DNA of 64,000 nucleotides from AC-32 sp963788215. Lineage in GTDB: Bacteria; Actinomycetota; Thermoleophilia; Gaiellales; Gaiellaceae. This document shows positions 29,101 through 37,472 of the stretch, one piece after another (the stretch's first letter is position 1; the number at the start of each line of letters is the position of its first letter). Under the pieces are notes generated by a model. The model saw only the letters and a list, made by a program, of their open reading frames with translations. It ran no database searches and was not told the origin of the DNA. The DNA lies in assembly GCA_963788215.1 (NCBI GenBank), contig CAWBFX010000010.1, positions 806,001 through 870,000 on the forward strand, written 5' to 3'. The translations under genes and the position numbers were made by a program.

Positions 29101-29338
29101 GATCCAGGAGGCGAAGATCAAGCTCGCGCGCCTCGGCGCGGACTATTTCGTGTTCAAGGGCGGCCGCGCGACGGTCGGCCCGCTCGAGCTGGCGTCCGCC
29201 GAGCTTCGGGCGCTGCGGCGCGACGTGGAGACCGCGGTCTACACGACGGCCAGGCGAGAGGTCTCCGTCCGCGAACAGGATTTTTCGCGAGCGGTCCGCC
29301 TGGTCGATGCTATACTCGACGCGCGCCAGGCAGCGTGA
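26108..29338 (+). CDS. mfd: Transcription-repair coupling factor Mfd
   Basis: Removes stalled RNA polymerase and recruits UvrA. The 1076-residue protein has the UvrB-like N-terminal half, then a CarD-like RNAP-interacting domain (from about residue 418: TGDYVVHEDHGIGKLLGF). The RecG-like motor shows GDVGFGKTEVAVRAAFA (about 570), IVDEEQRFGV and SATPIPRTLHMS, followed by the TRCF domain. ATG 26108 follows TACGAT by 33 bases. A short AT-rich patch (26940-26960) with a TTA codon stands out against its GC-rich codon use. mfd-mazG-eno order matches Mycobacterium. Confidence 0.97.
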   Translation: MDLTETTRPVLHPLVEELLADERLAAYAAALPAAARVSEPALPLVIAALHQHLGRALVVLVPEDADARDAAEAGRWLLGEDRVALLPSRGVRLGSGLEPPPHLVGERARALDVLAAGGLVCASAAAIAEPLPPPGARPEPILLDRSAAPGLDALAERLALAGYERVDRVQERGQFAVRGGLVDVFPTTGRDPLRVELFGDEIEALRVFSPFTQRALHDVDRAVVYPAVERRLDLVEPTLPDDDELPPVPGDLVPPLDRPPDFVWQPDEVRELWDEEGLSNTVLLGSLEQAAHLESLPHGQDFAFEAQRPAIAARGLAEAENELAALLRAENRVVVTFPHRGEALRTLNLLRRVEARLLEPGEGLPDAPELLFAVSPARRGFVWRDLRLALLPDTQVFRRRTRTRVTAPGRALQSFADLRTGDYVVHEDHGIGKLLGFETKTVAGVTRDYLFLGFRGDDRLYVPHEQIGRVSKYIGADAGSPALSKLGGKAWQNLKARAREGVRELAGDLIALYARRQQAEGVQYDLTNDWLERLEAEFPYRETEDQQTAIEAVKEDLESPRPMDRLVCGDVGFGKTEVAVRAAFAVVLNGKQVLMLVPTTVLAEQHWNTFRERYRDFPVRVEMISRFRSAKEQKQVVADFSAGKVDVLIGTHRVLSRDVIPKELGLVIVDEEQRFGVAQKELLRALRLEVDVLALSATPIPRTLHMSLSGLRDISVIETPPEGRRPIRTYVGEYDEDVVRLALDREKERGGQSFYLHNRVETIEEAAAKVQQLCPNLRVAVAHGQMRERELEEKMHSFLRGDADVLVSTTIIESGLDIPQANTLIVERADALGLAQLYQIRGRVGRSDLLAHAYLFYPDTRELTPEARARLATLADHTELGAGFAIAMRDLEIRGAGDLLGAEQHGHIAALGFELYVELLSEAVAELSGERRPAARPVRVDARVDAYVPAAYIAAEALKIDLHRRLALVDSDDELRELRAATEDRYGPLPEPVEHLFSIQEAKIKLARLGADYFVFKGGRATVGPLELASAELRALRRDVETAVYTTARREVSVREQDFSRAVRLVDAILDARQAA
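26942..26958. repeat. 17-bp palindrome inside mfd
   Basis: AGTAACAC-T-GTGTTACT, perfect 8-bp arms, in a locally AT-rich patch of an otherwise very GC-rich gene. Confidence 0.6.
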
Positions 29339-29359
29339 GCAAAACGGCTGCACGTGCCA

Positions 29360-29405
29360 TTTTTCTCATGGATAGCGGCGTTTTTTGTATGGATCGGGGC
29401 GTTTT
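29360..29405 (+). promoter_or_regulatory. Three T-tracts phased at 21 bases
   Basis: T-runs begin at 29360, 29381 and 29402, exactly 21 bases (two helical turns) apart, each followed by an ATGGAT- or ATGAAG-like block. This sits between mfd and the PrsA-like lipoprotein and could curve DNA at its promoter or act as a weak terminator for mfd. Confidence 0.45.
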
Positions 29406-29411
29406 CTTCGT

Positions 29412-30518
29412 ATGAAGTGGGGCCGGTTAATCGTGAAGCAATCAATTCTCGTTCTGTTCGGGCTAGCTCTCGTCGTCGCCGTCACGGCGTGCGGCGGTGG
29501 CGGGCCCCGCAACGTCCCTAGCGACGACGTCGCGGTCGTCGGCGACGGTCAGGTCTCGAAGGCCGACTGGGACGCGCTGATGGCCCAGACGAAGCAGAAC
29601 TACACGGCGACGAAGCATCCCTTCCCGAAGGCCGGATCGGTCGAGCTCGCGAACCTGCGCTCGAACGTGACGCAGTTCCTCGTCTCGGCGAGCGAGTACG
29701 AGCAGCAGGCCGACAAGCTCGGCGTCAAGGTGACGGACGAGGACGTCACCAAGCGGCTCGACCAGATCAAGCAGCAGTACTACGGGAGCACCCCCGGCCA
29801 GCCGCCGCCTTCGAAGGCCGACATCGAGAAGCGCTACGAGGCGGCGCTCAAGCAGCAGGGCTTCTCCGACGCCCAGGTCAGGCAGGGGATCAAGCTGACG
29901 CTGATCCGCGAGAAGGTTCAGAACAAGGTGACCGGCGGCGTGAAGGTCTCGGACAGCGAGATCTCGGACTACTACAGCAAGCACAAGTCCGAGTACGAGA
30001 CGCCCGCGCAGCCGGAGACCCGGCCCGTCGCGCACATCCTCGTCAAGAAGAAGGCGCTCGCGGACCAGATCTACGCGCAGCTGCAGGCGAACCCGAAGCA
30101 GTTCGGCAAGCTCGCGCGCAAGTACTCGACCGACCCGTCGTCCGCGAAGGCCGGTGGCGTGCTCGCAGGTGGCGACGTCAAGGGCCGCTTCGTGAAGCCG
30201 TTCGAGCAGGTCGCGTTCAAGCTGAAGAACCACGAGATCTCCAAGCCGGTGCACTCGAAGTTCGGCTGGCACATCATCGAGGCCCTCGGGCCGGTCAAGC
30301 CGCCGACGCCTGCGAAGCCGACGCCGCTCGCCCAGGTCAAGGAGGCGATCAGGCAGACGCTGATCCAGAACAAGCGCAACACGCTCGTTCAGGACTGGCA
30401 GACCAAGCTGATGAAGACGTACTGCCCGGACATCGCCTACCAGGCCGGCTACGCGCCGCCGCCGGGCCAGGATCCCTGCAAGCAGAAGTCTTCGACCACC
30501 GGCGCTAGCACCGGTTAG
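29412..30518 (+). CDS. PrsA/SurA-like peptidyl-prolyl isomerase lipoprotein
   Basis: Extracytoplasmic folding factor. From ATG 29412 (or GTG 29433) the product has a lipoprotein signal: hydrophobic stretch ending VVAVTACGGGG, with the lipobox cysteine. A SurA-type chaperone helical region (about 40-190) follows, then a parvulin domain (about 205-305) with VAHILVKKK, KYSTDPSSAKAGGVLAGG and SKFGWHIIEAL. The position between mfd and mazG resembles lpqU's place near eno in Mycobacterium, though the families differ. Confidence 0.9.
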   Translation: MKWGRLIVKQSILVLFGLALVVAVTACGGGGPRNVPSDDVAVVGDGQVSKADWDALMAQTKQNYTATKHPFPKAGSVELANLRSNVTQFLVSASEYEQQADKLGVKVTDEDVTKRLDQIKQQYYGSTPGQPPPSKADIEKRYEAALKQQGFSDAQVRQGIKLTLIREKVQNKVTGGVKVSDSEISDYYSKHKSEYETPAQPETRPVAHILVKKKALADQIYAQLQANPKQFGKLARKYSTDPSSAKAGGVLAGGDVKGRFVKPFEQVAFKLKNHEISKPVHSKFGWHIIEALGPVKPPTPAKPTPLAQVKEAIRQTLIQNKRNTLVQDWQTKLMKTYCPDIAYQAGYAPPPGQDPCKQKSSTTGASTG

Positions 30519-31315
30519 TGAGCCTCGGCGAGGCGCTGCTCGAGCTGCAGCAGCTGACCGAGCGGCTGCGCCGGGAGTGCCCGTGGGACCGCGAGCAGAC
30601 CGCCCGGACGATCGTCCCGCACACCGTCGAGGAGGCCTACGAGGTCGCTGACGCGGCGCTCGAGGGCGCGCCCGCCAAGCTGCTCGACGAGCTCGGCGAC
30701 CTGCTCTTCCAGGTCTACTTCCTCTCGCTGCTCCTCTCCGAAGAGGGCGCCGGCGATCTCGAGGACGTGGCACGCGCGGTGCACGAGAAGCTCGTCCGGC
30801 GCCACCCGCACGTGTTCGGCGACGTCGAGGCGCGCACCGCGGGCCGCGTCCGCGCCAACTGGGACCGGATCAAGACGGACGAGGAGGGGCGCGAGGGCAT
30901 CTTCCACCACGTGCCTCAGGGCCTGCCCGCGCTGCTTTACGCTCGCAAGGTGCAGCGGCGGGCGGCGGCGATCGGGTTCGAGTACCCGGACACGGAGGGC
31001 GCGATCGCCGATCTCGACGACGAGGTGCGCGAGCTGAAGGAAGCGCTCGCGGAGGCGCCCGTTGCCGAGGAGGCCGAGCCCGACGAGCACGTGTTCGAGG
31101 AGCTGGGCGACGTCCTCTTCGCAGCGGTGAACGTCGCGCGGCGGCTGAACGTCGATCCCGAGCTGGCGCTGCGAACGATGACGCGGCGCTTCGTCGCGCG
31201 GGTCGAGCGCGCCGAGGAGTACGCGTCCGAGGAGGGCCACGCGTTCGCCGAGCTGCCGTTGGACGAGCAGGACCGCTATTTCGACCGAGCCAAGGAGGCC
31301 TTTCGATGGGAGTGA
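30518..31315 (+). CDS. mazG: Nucleoside triphosphate pyrophosphohydrolase MazG
   Basis: Hydrolyses NTPs or dNTPs, a house-cleaning enzyme. GTG 30518 shares its G with the previous TAG. The 265-residue protein has two MazG repeats: CPWDREQTARTIVPHTVEEAYEVADA with DELGDLLFQVYF (about 20-75), and LDDEVRELKEAL with EELGDVLFAAVNVAR (about 165-210). The E-x-x-E/D metal sites are present in both. Confidence 0.94.
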   Translation: MSLGEALLELQQLTERLRRECPWDREQTARTIVPHTVEEAYEVADAALEGAPAKLLDELGDLLFQVYFLSLLLSEEGAGDLEDVARAVHEKLVRRHPHVFGDVEARTAGRVRANWDRIKTDEEGREGIFHHVPQGLPALLYARKVQRRAAAIGFEYPDTEGAIADLDDEVRELKEALAEAPVAEEAEPDEHVFEELGDVLFAAVNVARRLNVDPELALRTMTRRFVARVERAEEYASEEGHAFAELPLDEQDRYFDRAKEAFRWE

Positions 31316-32586
31316 TCGCGAGCGTCCGCGGCCGCTGGATCCTCGACTCGCGCGGGAACCCGACGGTCGAGGCGGACGTGCGGCTCGATTCGGGTGCTCT
31401 CGGCCGCGCCGCGGCGCCGTCCGGCGCCTCCACCGGGGCACACGAGGCGCTGGAGCTTCGCGACAAGGGCGCGGAGTGGGGCGGCAAGGGCGTCTCGCGG
31501 GCGGTCGAGAACGTGAACGGCGAGATCGCGGGCGCGGTCCGCGGGCTCGACCCGGCGGACCAGCGTGCGCTCGACGAGCGGTTGATCGAGCTCGACGGGA
31601 CCCCGAACAAGGACCGTCTCGGGGCCAACGCGATCCTGGCGGTTTCGCTGGCCGCGGCGAAGGCGGCGGCCGCGGAGGCCGGCGTCTCGCTCTTCCGCTT
31701 CCTCGGCGGCGACTCGGCGCGCACGCTGCCCGTGCCGCTGATGAACGTGATCAACGGCGGCGCGCACGCGCAGAACTCGATCGACCTGCAGGAGTTCATG
31801 CTCGTCCCGGCGGGCGCGTCGAGCTTCGCGGAGGCGCTGCGGATCGGCTCCGAGACCTTCCACGCTCTCGGCGCGCTGCTGCACGAGCGCGGGTTCTCGA
31901 CCGGCGTCGGCGACGAGGGCGGCTTCGCACCCGATCTCGAGTCGAGCGAGGAGGCGATCGACGTCCTGCTCGAGGCCGCCGAGCGCGCCGGCCACCGCGA
32001 GCGGATCGCGGTCGCGCTCGATCCGGCGGCAACGGAGCTCTTCACGGACGGCCGCTACGCCTTCGAGGGGCGTGACCTCGACGGCTCGGGGATGGTCGCG
32101 TACCTCGAGGAGCTGGTCGGGCGCTACCCGATCGTCTCGATCGAGGACGGTCTCGCCGAGGACGACTGGGCGACCTGGACGAAGCTCACGGCGGACGTCG
32201 GCGGCAAGGTGCAGCTCGTCGGCGACGACATCTTCGTGACGAACGGCGAGCGCCTGCAGCGCGGCATCGACGAGGGGGTCGCCAACGCGATCCTCGTGAA
32301 GGTCAACCAGATCGGGACGCTGACCGAGTCGCTCGACGTGATCTCGCAGGCGCGCGACAACGGCTACGCGGTCGTCGTCTCGCACCGCTCCGGAGAGACG
32401 GAGGACACGACGATCGCCGACCTCGTCGTCGCCACGAACGCGGGTCAGATCAAGACGGGCTCGCTCTCGCGCACGGACCGGGTCGCCAAGTACAACCAGC
32501 TGCTTCGGATCGAGGAAGAGCTCGGCGCGGACGCCGTCTACCCGGGCTGGGAGACGTTCGCGGCCGCTTCGTCCGCGCCGGATTGA
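31306..32586 (+). CDS. eno: Enolase
   Basis: Converts 2-phosphoglycerate to phosphoenolpyruvate. ATG 31306 overlaps the mazG end. The 426-residue protein shows ARGRWILDSRGNPTVE-type start, APSGASTGAHEALELRD, LMNVINGGAHAQNS, EDGLAEDDW, and VVVSHRSGETEDTTIADLVV with the catalytic region. Full length. pyk follows after 55 bases, so two consecutive glycolytic steps are encoded together. Confidence 0.97.
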   Translation: MGVIASVRGRWILDSRGNPTVEADVRLDSGALGRAAAPSGASTGAHEALELRDKGAEWGGKGVSRAVENVNGEIAGAVRGLDPADQRALDERLIELDGTPNKDRLGANAILAVSLAAAKAAAAEAGVSLFRFLGGDSARTLPVPLMNVINGGAHAQNSIDLQEFMLVPAGASSFAEALRIGSETFHALGALLHERGFSTGVGDEGGFAPDLESSEEAIDVLLEAAERAGHRERIAVALDPAATELFTDGRYAFEGRDLDGSGMVAYLEELVGRYPIVSIEDGLAEDDWATWTKLTADVGGKVQLVGDDIFVTNGERLQRGIDEGVANAILVKVNQIGTLTESLDVISQARDNGYAVVVSHRSGETEDTTIADLVVATNAGQIKTGSLSRTDRVAKYNQLLRIEEELGADAVYPGWETFAAASSAPD

Positions 32587-32626
32587 TTCGCTCGCCTTCG
32601 CGTTCGTGACCGGCGGCGCTGGGAGC

Positions 32627-32632
32627 TAACCT
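32627..32632 (+). promoter_or_regulatory. -10-like hexamer of pyk
   Basis: TAACCT, 9 bases before GTG 32642, no Shine-Dalgarno; leaderless layout. Confidence 0.4.
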
Positions 32633-32641
32633 CAGATCGCA

Positions 32642-34054
32642 GTGGCAGCCACGCCCAGACGCACGAAGATCGTGGCCACGATCGGGCCGGCCTCGTGCAC
32701 CCCGGAGGTGCTGAAGCAGCTCGTCGAGGCGGGCATGGACGGCGCGCGCCTCAACCTCTCGCACGGAACCCACGACGAGCACCGCGAGCGGGCCCGGCTC
32801 GTTCGCGCGGTCGAGGCCGAGCTCGGCCGGCCGATCTCCCTGATCGCCGACCTGCAAGGCCCGAAGCTCCGCATCGGCGAGCTCGAGTCGCCGGTGACGC
32901 TGAGCCGAGGCGAGAACATCCTGGTCGCGGGCGGCGAGACCTCGAATGACGGCGAGCTCCCGGTCAGCCCGGCCGTGATCAGTGAGGTGCTGCAGCCCGG
33001 CCACGAGGTGCTGATCGACGACGGGCTCGTGCGCCTCAGGGTCGAGCAGGTCGAGTCCGGCCGCGCGCGCTGCGCGGTCGTCACCGGCGGCGTCGTCTCG
33101 TCGCACAAGGGCGTGAACCTGCCCGGCGTCCCGATTCCGATCCCGTCGCTGACGCGCAAGGACATGGACGACCTCGAGCTCGCGCTGGAGCTGGGCGTGG
33201 ACTTCGTCGCGCTCTCCTTCGTCCGCTCGGCCGCCGACGTGCGCGACCTCCGCGCGCTGCTCGAGCAGGCCGGCTCGCAGGCGCACGTGATCGCGAAGAT
33301 CGAGAAGGCGGAAGCCGTCGACGCGCTGGTTGCCGTGCTCGCCGAGAGCGACGCGGTCATGGTCGCGCGCGGCGACCTCGGCGTGGAGATCGGGGTCGCG
33401 GCGCTGCCGCTGCTTCAGAAGCGAATCATCATCGCCGCGCTCGAACGGGGAAAACCCGTCATCACCGCGACGCAGATGCTCGAGTCGATGATCCACCAGG
33501 CCGACCCGACGCGGGCCGAGGCGAGCGACGTCGCCAACGCGATCCTCGACGGGAGCTCCGCGCTGATGCTCTCAGGCGAGACCGCGATCGGCGAGTTCCC
33601 GGTCGAGTCGGTCGCGTACATGGACCGGATCGCGCGCGCGGTCGAGCCGAGCCTCGGGTACCGCCACGAGTTGCCCGAGGCGAGCGAGGACCCGAGCGTG
33701 GGCCAGGCGATGTCCAATGCCGCGTGCGACGTCGCCGAGGCGCTCGGAGCGGAGGCGATCCTCGTGCCGACCTACACGGGCCGCACCGCCTCTGTGGTCG
33801 CGCGTCTCCGTCCGCGCCGGCCGATCGTCGGGTTGACGCACCACGACTACGTGCTCCGTCAGATGGCCCTCGAGTGGGGCGTGACGCCGCTGCTGATCCC
33901 GGAGAGCGCCGACGTCGAGGATCTGTGGTTCCACTCGCTCGAGGCCGCGCGGGCGGTCGGCCTCGTCTCCGAAGGCGACCGCGTCGTGATCACCGCCGGC
34001 ACCGCGGTGAACATCCCGGGCGCGACCGACCTGATCAAGGTCACGATCGCTTAG
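32642..34054 (+). CDS. pyk: Pyruvate kinase
   Basis: Makes pyruvate and ATP from phosphoenolpyruvate. The 470-residue protein has TKIVATIGPAS, GARLNLSHGTHDEH, VARGDLGVEIG, TATQMLESMI and a C-terminal regulatory domain with VPTYTGRTASVVARLRPRRPIVG. Standard length. It is inserted between eno and ftsB, which are adjacent in Mycobacterium. Confidence 0.97.
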   Translation: MAATPRRTKIVATIGPASCTPEVLKQLVEAGMDGARLNLSHGTHDEHRERARLVRAVEAELGRPISLIADLQGPKLRIGELESPVTLSRGENILVAGGETSNDGELPVSPAVISEVLQPGHEVLIDDGLVRLRVEQVESGRARCAVVTGGVVSSHKGVNLPGVPIPIPSLTRKDMDDLELALELGVDFVALSFVRSAADVRDLRALLEQAGSQAHVIAKIEKAEAVDALVAVLAESDAVMVARGDLGVEIGVAALPLLQKRIIIAALERGKPVITATQMLESMIHQADPTRAEASDVANAILDGSSALMLSGETAIGEFPVESVAYMDRIARAVEPSLGYRHELPEASEDPSVGQAMSNAACDVAEALGAEAILVPTYTGRTASVVARLRPRRPIVGLTHHDYVLRQMALEWGVTPLLIPESADVEDLWFHSLEAARAVGLVSEGDRVVITAGTAVNIPGATDLIKVTIA

Positions 34055-34088
34055 GAGGGCTTGCCGCACCTGCGGCGAACCCGCGGGC

Positions 34089-34412
34089 GTGGCCCAAGGA
34101 CGACGCACTCGTTCCAGGATTCTCATGCGCAGGCTTGCCATTGCCGGGCTGGTCCTCGTGGCGCTGCTCTATGCGCGCCCGCTCCGCAGCTATCTCGCGA
34201 CGAAGCACGAGCTCGGGAGCCGGACGGCGGACGTGCGCGCCCTCAAGGCCCAGAAGCGCGCGCTCCAGCGGCAGCTCGCCGAGGCCAGCACGACGCAGGC
34301 GCTCGAGCGCGAGGCGCGGCGCGTGGGCCTGGTGCACCCCGGCGAGCGGCTCTTCATCGTCAAGGGGATCTCGCGCTGGGTGCACACGCGTACGATCCGC
34401 CAAGGGGGATGA
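34089..34412 (+). CDS. Septum formation initiator FtsB/DivIC family
   Basis: Bitopic division protein of about 107 residues from GTG 34089. A short basic cytoplasmic part, one membrane helix (about 13-28: RLAIAGLVLVALLY), a coiled-coil (about 40-75) and the conserved ARRVGLVHPGERLFIV end match the family. It would bridge FtsQ and FtsL/W in the divisome. Position after eno and before DUF501 is the standard actinobacterial one. Confidence 0.9.
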   Translation: MAQGRRTRSRILMRRLAIAGLVLVALLYARPLRSYLATKHELGSRTADVRALKAQKRALQRQLAEASTTQALEREARRVGLVHPGERLFIVKGISRWVHTRTIRQGG

Positions 34413-34418
34413 AAGCGT

Positions 34419-34877
34419 GTGGATGACCGGGCAGTCGTTGAGCTCCAGCTGGGCCGGAAGCCGCGCGCGTTCAAGCGGGTAGCCGTTCGCTGTCCCTACG
34501 GAAGGCCGGCCGTCACGGAGCAGGAGCCGTTCGACGACTCGGGCGAGCCGTTCCCGACGACGTTCTGGCTGACGTGCCCGCATCTCGTCGCGGCGGTCGC
34601 CCGGATCGAGGCGGCAGGCGGAGTCGAGCGCTTCGGGCGCCTGGCGGTGGAGGATCCGGAGCTCGGCGCGAGTGTCCAGGAGGCGCACGAGGAGCAGCGG
34701 CGCCTGCGGCCGCAGTTGCCGGGCGGAGTCGGTGGCCAGACGCGCACCGGCGGGCTCAAGTGCCTGCATGCGCACGCTGCGTTCGCGCTCGCCCGACCCG
34801 GCTACGTACTCGGCGAGCGGATCCTCGCCGAGGTCGAGCCGCTCTGGCCGGAGCGAGAGTGCTGCACACCCGGCTAG
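34419..34877 (+). CDS. DUF501 family protein
   Basis: A 152-residue protein of the actinobacterial DUF501 family: VAVRCPYGRPAVTEQ, FPTTFWLTCPHLVAAVARIEAAGGV and GLKCLHAHAAFALARPGYVLGE are its conserved blocks, with several Cys and His suggesting metal binding. GTG 34419 lies 6 bases after the ftsB stop. Function unknown; the eno-ftsB-DUF501 linkage is conserved. The ppx gene that usually follows is absent here. Confidence 0.9.
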   Translation: MDDRAVVELQLGRKPRAFKRVAVRCPYGRPAVTEQEPFDDSGEPFPTTFWLTCPHLVAAVARIEAAGGVERFGRLAVEDPELGASVQEAHEEQRRLRPQLPGGVGGQTRTGGLKCLHAHAAFALARPGYVLGERILAEVEPLWPERECCTPG

Positions 34878-34888
34878 CATCGAGCGGG

Positions 34889-35206
34889 ATGGCGCTGGCG
34901 GCGCTCGAAGCGACCCGACGCGAGTGGGAGGAGGGACACCGGCGGCTCGAGGCCACGTCTTCCGACCGCCGCCGCTATGCGCTGCTCCTGTCCGAGCTCG
35001 AGCTCATCCTCGACCAGCTGCGCCGCCGGATCGGCCAGACCTTCACGCTGGAGCAGCTGGCGAACGCGTACCGCGACTCCGACCGGTGGGTGCAGGACAC
35101 CCTCGCCGAGCGTGAGCAGGAGGCCGGGTGGCCCGCGCGGATGACGATCGTCCAGGATGCGGCTTTCCACGTGTACTCCCGCGGCGCCGTCGACTACCGG
35201 CCGTGA
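34889..35206 (+). CDS. Conserved hypothetical helical protein, 105 aa
   Basis: ATG 34889, with TAGCAT ending 8 bases before it and no Shine-Dalgarno. The product is charged and mostly helical, probably one coiled-coil followed by a small domain with FTLEQLANAYRDSDRWVQDTL and a Tyr-rich end. I know no function. Its stop overlaps the next GTG by four bases, so the two are coupled. Confidence 0.75.
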   Translation: MALAALEATRREWEEGHRRLEATSSDRRRYALLLSELELILDQLRRRIGQTFTLEQLANAYRDSDRWVQDTLAEREQEAGWPARMTIVQDAAFHVYSRGAVDYRP

Positions 35207-35406
35207 CGCCCGACCGGCGGCGAGGGAGGAGGAGGCACCCGTGGCGCCCGGTGGTGCTCGGCCTGCTCGTCCTGCTGGTCTTCGTGATCGGCATCGCGCT
35301 AGGCGAAGCGCTCAGCGACAACCCGCCGGCTGCGCAGACCATCACCCAGAACGGCACCTTCACGCTCCAGCCGGCGTCGTCGACGGTCACCGTCACCGCA
35401 CCATAA
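35203..35406 (+). CDS. Small membrane-anchored protein
   Basis: A 67-residue protein from GTG 35203 (GTGA overlap). A very basic N-terminus (Arg-rich, 12 residues) precedes one membrane helix (VVLGLLVLLVFVIGIALG), then about 35 polar Thr/Ser/Gln-rich residues outside. N-in, C-out topology is expected from the positive-inside rule. No family recognised. Confidence 0.65.
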   Translation: MTPDRRRGRRRHPWRPVVLGLLVLLVFVIGIALGEALSDNPPAAQTITQNGTFTLQPASSTVTVTAP

Positions 35407-35479
35407 GCCTGCCTTCGCCGGAACATCGCGCCCTCCGCGGGCACTTGCGTGCGCCGAGCCCGGGAAAGAGAATCAGCAC

Positions 35480-37459
35480 GTGCGGCCGTTTGCTCTAGTG
35501 CTCACGCTGACCGGCCTCGCGTTGGCTGCCGCGGGGCCTGCCCTGTCCGCAGTGAAGATCGACCGAGGACGGCTGGCCCCCGACGGCATCGCACGGGTCT
35601 CGGCGTCGCTCCCGCACGGGAAGCGGTTCAGACCGGCCTCTATCGTCCTCTCGAAGAACGCGCGCTATGGAGCAGGTGACATCAAGCTCGGCTCGAGTAA
35701 GGCGAAGGGGGCCCGGAGCTTCCGCGTGTGGGTGTCGCTGCCAGATGCAATCGCTCCGGGGACCTACAAGATGCTCGCGTGCAGGCGGGCGAAGCCGTCT
35801 GCGGGCGGTTGCGTAGCGGTCGGGCCGGTCGCTGTGCACAAACCTGCCGCGATCCCGTCGGCGACTCCTCAGCGGGACGCTTCGCACATCGCGACGGGCG
35901 CCTTTGGTCTGCAGGGCGGAACCCTGGACCTCGTCGCGGCCGACGGCACTGACTTCAAGCTGACGGTCCCGGTGCACTCGGTTCCGAACCTGTCCGTGAC
36001 GATGACGGCCGTGACCGCGCTGAATCCGGCGCGCGCAGTCGGTCGGCTCGTGACGGGGGTCATGATCGAGCCTCTCGGGACCGCGCCACCGGGCACGACC
36101 CTCACCATTCACCGTCCGAGCCGGCCGGCCCACGCGAGCGTCGTCGCCTTCGGAGGCGTCGACCCGAGCAGGGGCGCGTTCCCGCTCGCGGTCAAGGTCG
36201 GCACAACCACGACGATTCCCGTGACCAGCTTCGGCGGTTACGGCGTCGCCACGCCGAGCTCGGACGGCCGCGCATCCCAGTCCGTCCCGTGCACTCGGCC
36301 GAAGCACTTCGACTCCGGCCGCCGGCCGCTCATGTCGTGCTACACGCAGGCCGAGCAGATTCGCGCGCTTGGCCAGACGGCGCTCAAAGCGGCCCTGGCC
36401 GGCGAGGTCGGCGAGGCGGAGCAAGCCTTCGAGGCCGCCGCCAGCGAGGTGAACACGGAAATCGACCAGGTCATCAATGCGGATCCGACTTACGAGACCG
36501 CCGCATCCCTCATCGCGATCCAGACGATGGCAGATTCGATCGAGCGCCAGGCGACTTTGCTCGGCTACGGGGAAGCGGCAGCCGGCCTTGCGCTGGGAGG
36601 GGGAAGGCTGGCCGTTTTTCAATACAAGCTCGCCAAGTCGGTGTGCTTCGGGCCCGGTAGCCATCCTTCGGGCATCTACATCGCCGCGTACTTCGACGTG
36701 ATCTCCGCTCAGCGAAACGCGCAGCTGAACGGTCTAGGAGGGTTCTCGGATCTCCAGTCCGCACTCGCGACCTGCGTCAGCCGTATTCGCATCCAGTTCA
36801 CCGCCCATGACGACGCTACGACTGATGTGGGCCAGGGCGGGTTCGCAGCCTGGACCGGCCACGTCGTCATCGACGAGGACTTCACCATCAGAGGGACGCG
36901 CGACCTCTCCCTCGACCCCGATCCTCCCGGCGCGGCCATGCCTAGCCTGAACTTCACCACGGCGACTTCCACCGCCGACCCGGCTTTTGCCGCAATGGGC
37001 GGCTCGGTGCAAACGATCTCCGCCACAGGCGTCTTCAACTTGACCTCGATCTTCCCGACTGCGAAGACGGACATCAGCTGCGACAAGAACCGCAAGCTGC
37101 AGATCAAGCGCGAGTACTGGATCGACATCAACTCGTTCGACCTCTGGGACGACGCCGAGCAGATCCAGCTCTTCTTCAACGGCATCCCGTCGAACACCGA
37201 ACCGGACGCCACCGCGAACATCTCCTGGGGCCAGGACTACCGGTCGCGGGAGGCGCCGCGGATCTACATCAAGCTCGACGGCCCTGACGTCCAGCGAGCC
37301 GAACTCGGGCACCTGCTCGGGTATCTACTGCATGACGTTTGCGTACGGCGTCACGCTCGGCGCAACGCAGCTCGTCAACTGATCAACTCGCGGCGGCGTC
37401 CGGCCGCAGCTCGGGATCCACGGACGTCTCGCCGCTTAGAAAGTGCGAGCTTTGGGTAG
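35480..37459 (+). CDS. Large secreted protein of unknown family, likely frameshifted at C-terminus
   Basis: GTG 35480 opens a frame with a clear signal peptide (residues 1-24). The mature part has Cys-pair regions (CRRAKPSAGGC; CTRPKHFDSGRRPLMSC), a beta-rich N-terminal part, a helical segment (about 285-390) and a beta-rich C-terminal part. As written it ends in an Arg-rich tail at 37459. A one-base shift near 37285 instead gives SSEPNSGTCSGIYCMTF...TQLVN and stop TGA 37380-37382, a more protein-like end (633 residues). No domain recognised. Confidence 0.7.
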   Translation: MRPFALVLTLTGLALAAAGPALSAVKIDRGRLAPDGIARVSASLPHGKRFRPASIVLSKNARYGAGDIKLGSSKAKGARSFRVWVSLPDAIAPGTYKMLACRRAKPSAGGCVAVGPVAVHKPAAIPSATPQRDASHIATGAFGLQGGTLDLVAADGTDFKLTVPVHSVPNLSVTMTAVTALNPARAVGRLVTGVMIEPLGTAPPGTTLTIHRPSRPAHASVVAFGGVDPSRGAFPLAVKVGTTTTIPVTSFGGYGVATPSSDGRASQSVPCTRPKHFDSGRRPLMSCYTQAEQIRALGQTALKAALAGEVGEAEQAFEAAASEVNTEIDQVINADPTYETAASLIAIQTMADSIERQATLLGYGEAAAGLALGGGRLAVFQYKLAKSVCFGPGSHPSGIYIAAYFDVISAQRNAQLNGLGGFSDLQSALATCVSRIRIQFTAHDDATTDVGQGGFAAWTGHVVIDEDFTIRGTRDLSLDPDPPGAAMPSLNFTTATSTADPAFAAMGGSVQTISATGVFNLTSIFPTAKTDISCDKNRKLQIKREYWIDINSFDLWDDAEQIQLFFNGIPSNTEPDATANISWGQDYRSREAPRIYIKLDGPDVQRAELGHLLGYLLHDVCVRRHARRNAARQLINSRRRPAAARDPRTSRRLESASFG

Positions 37460-37472
37460 ATTCGGCGCACGG

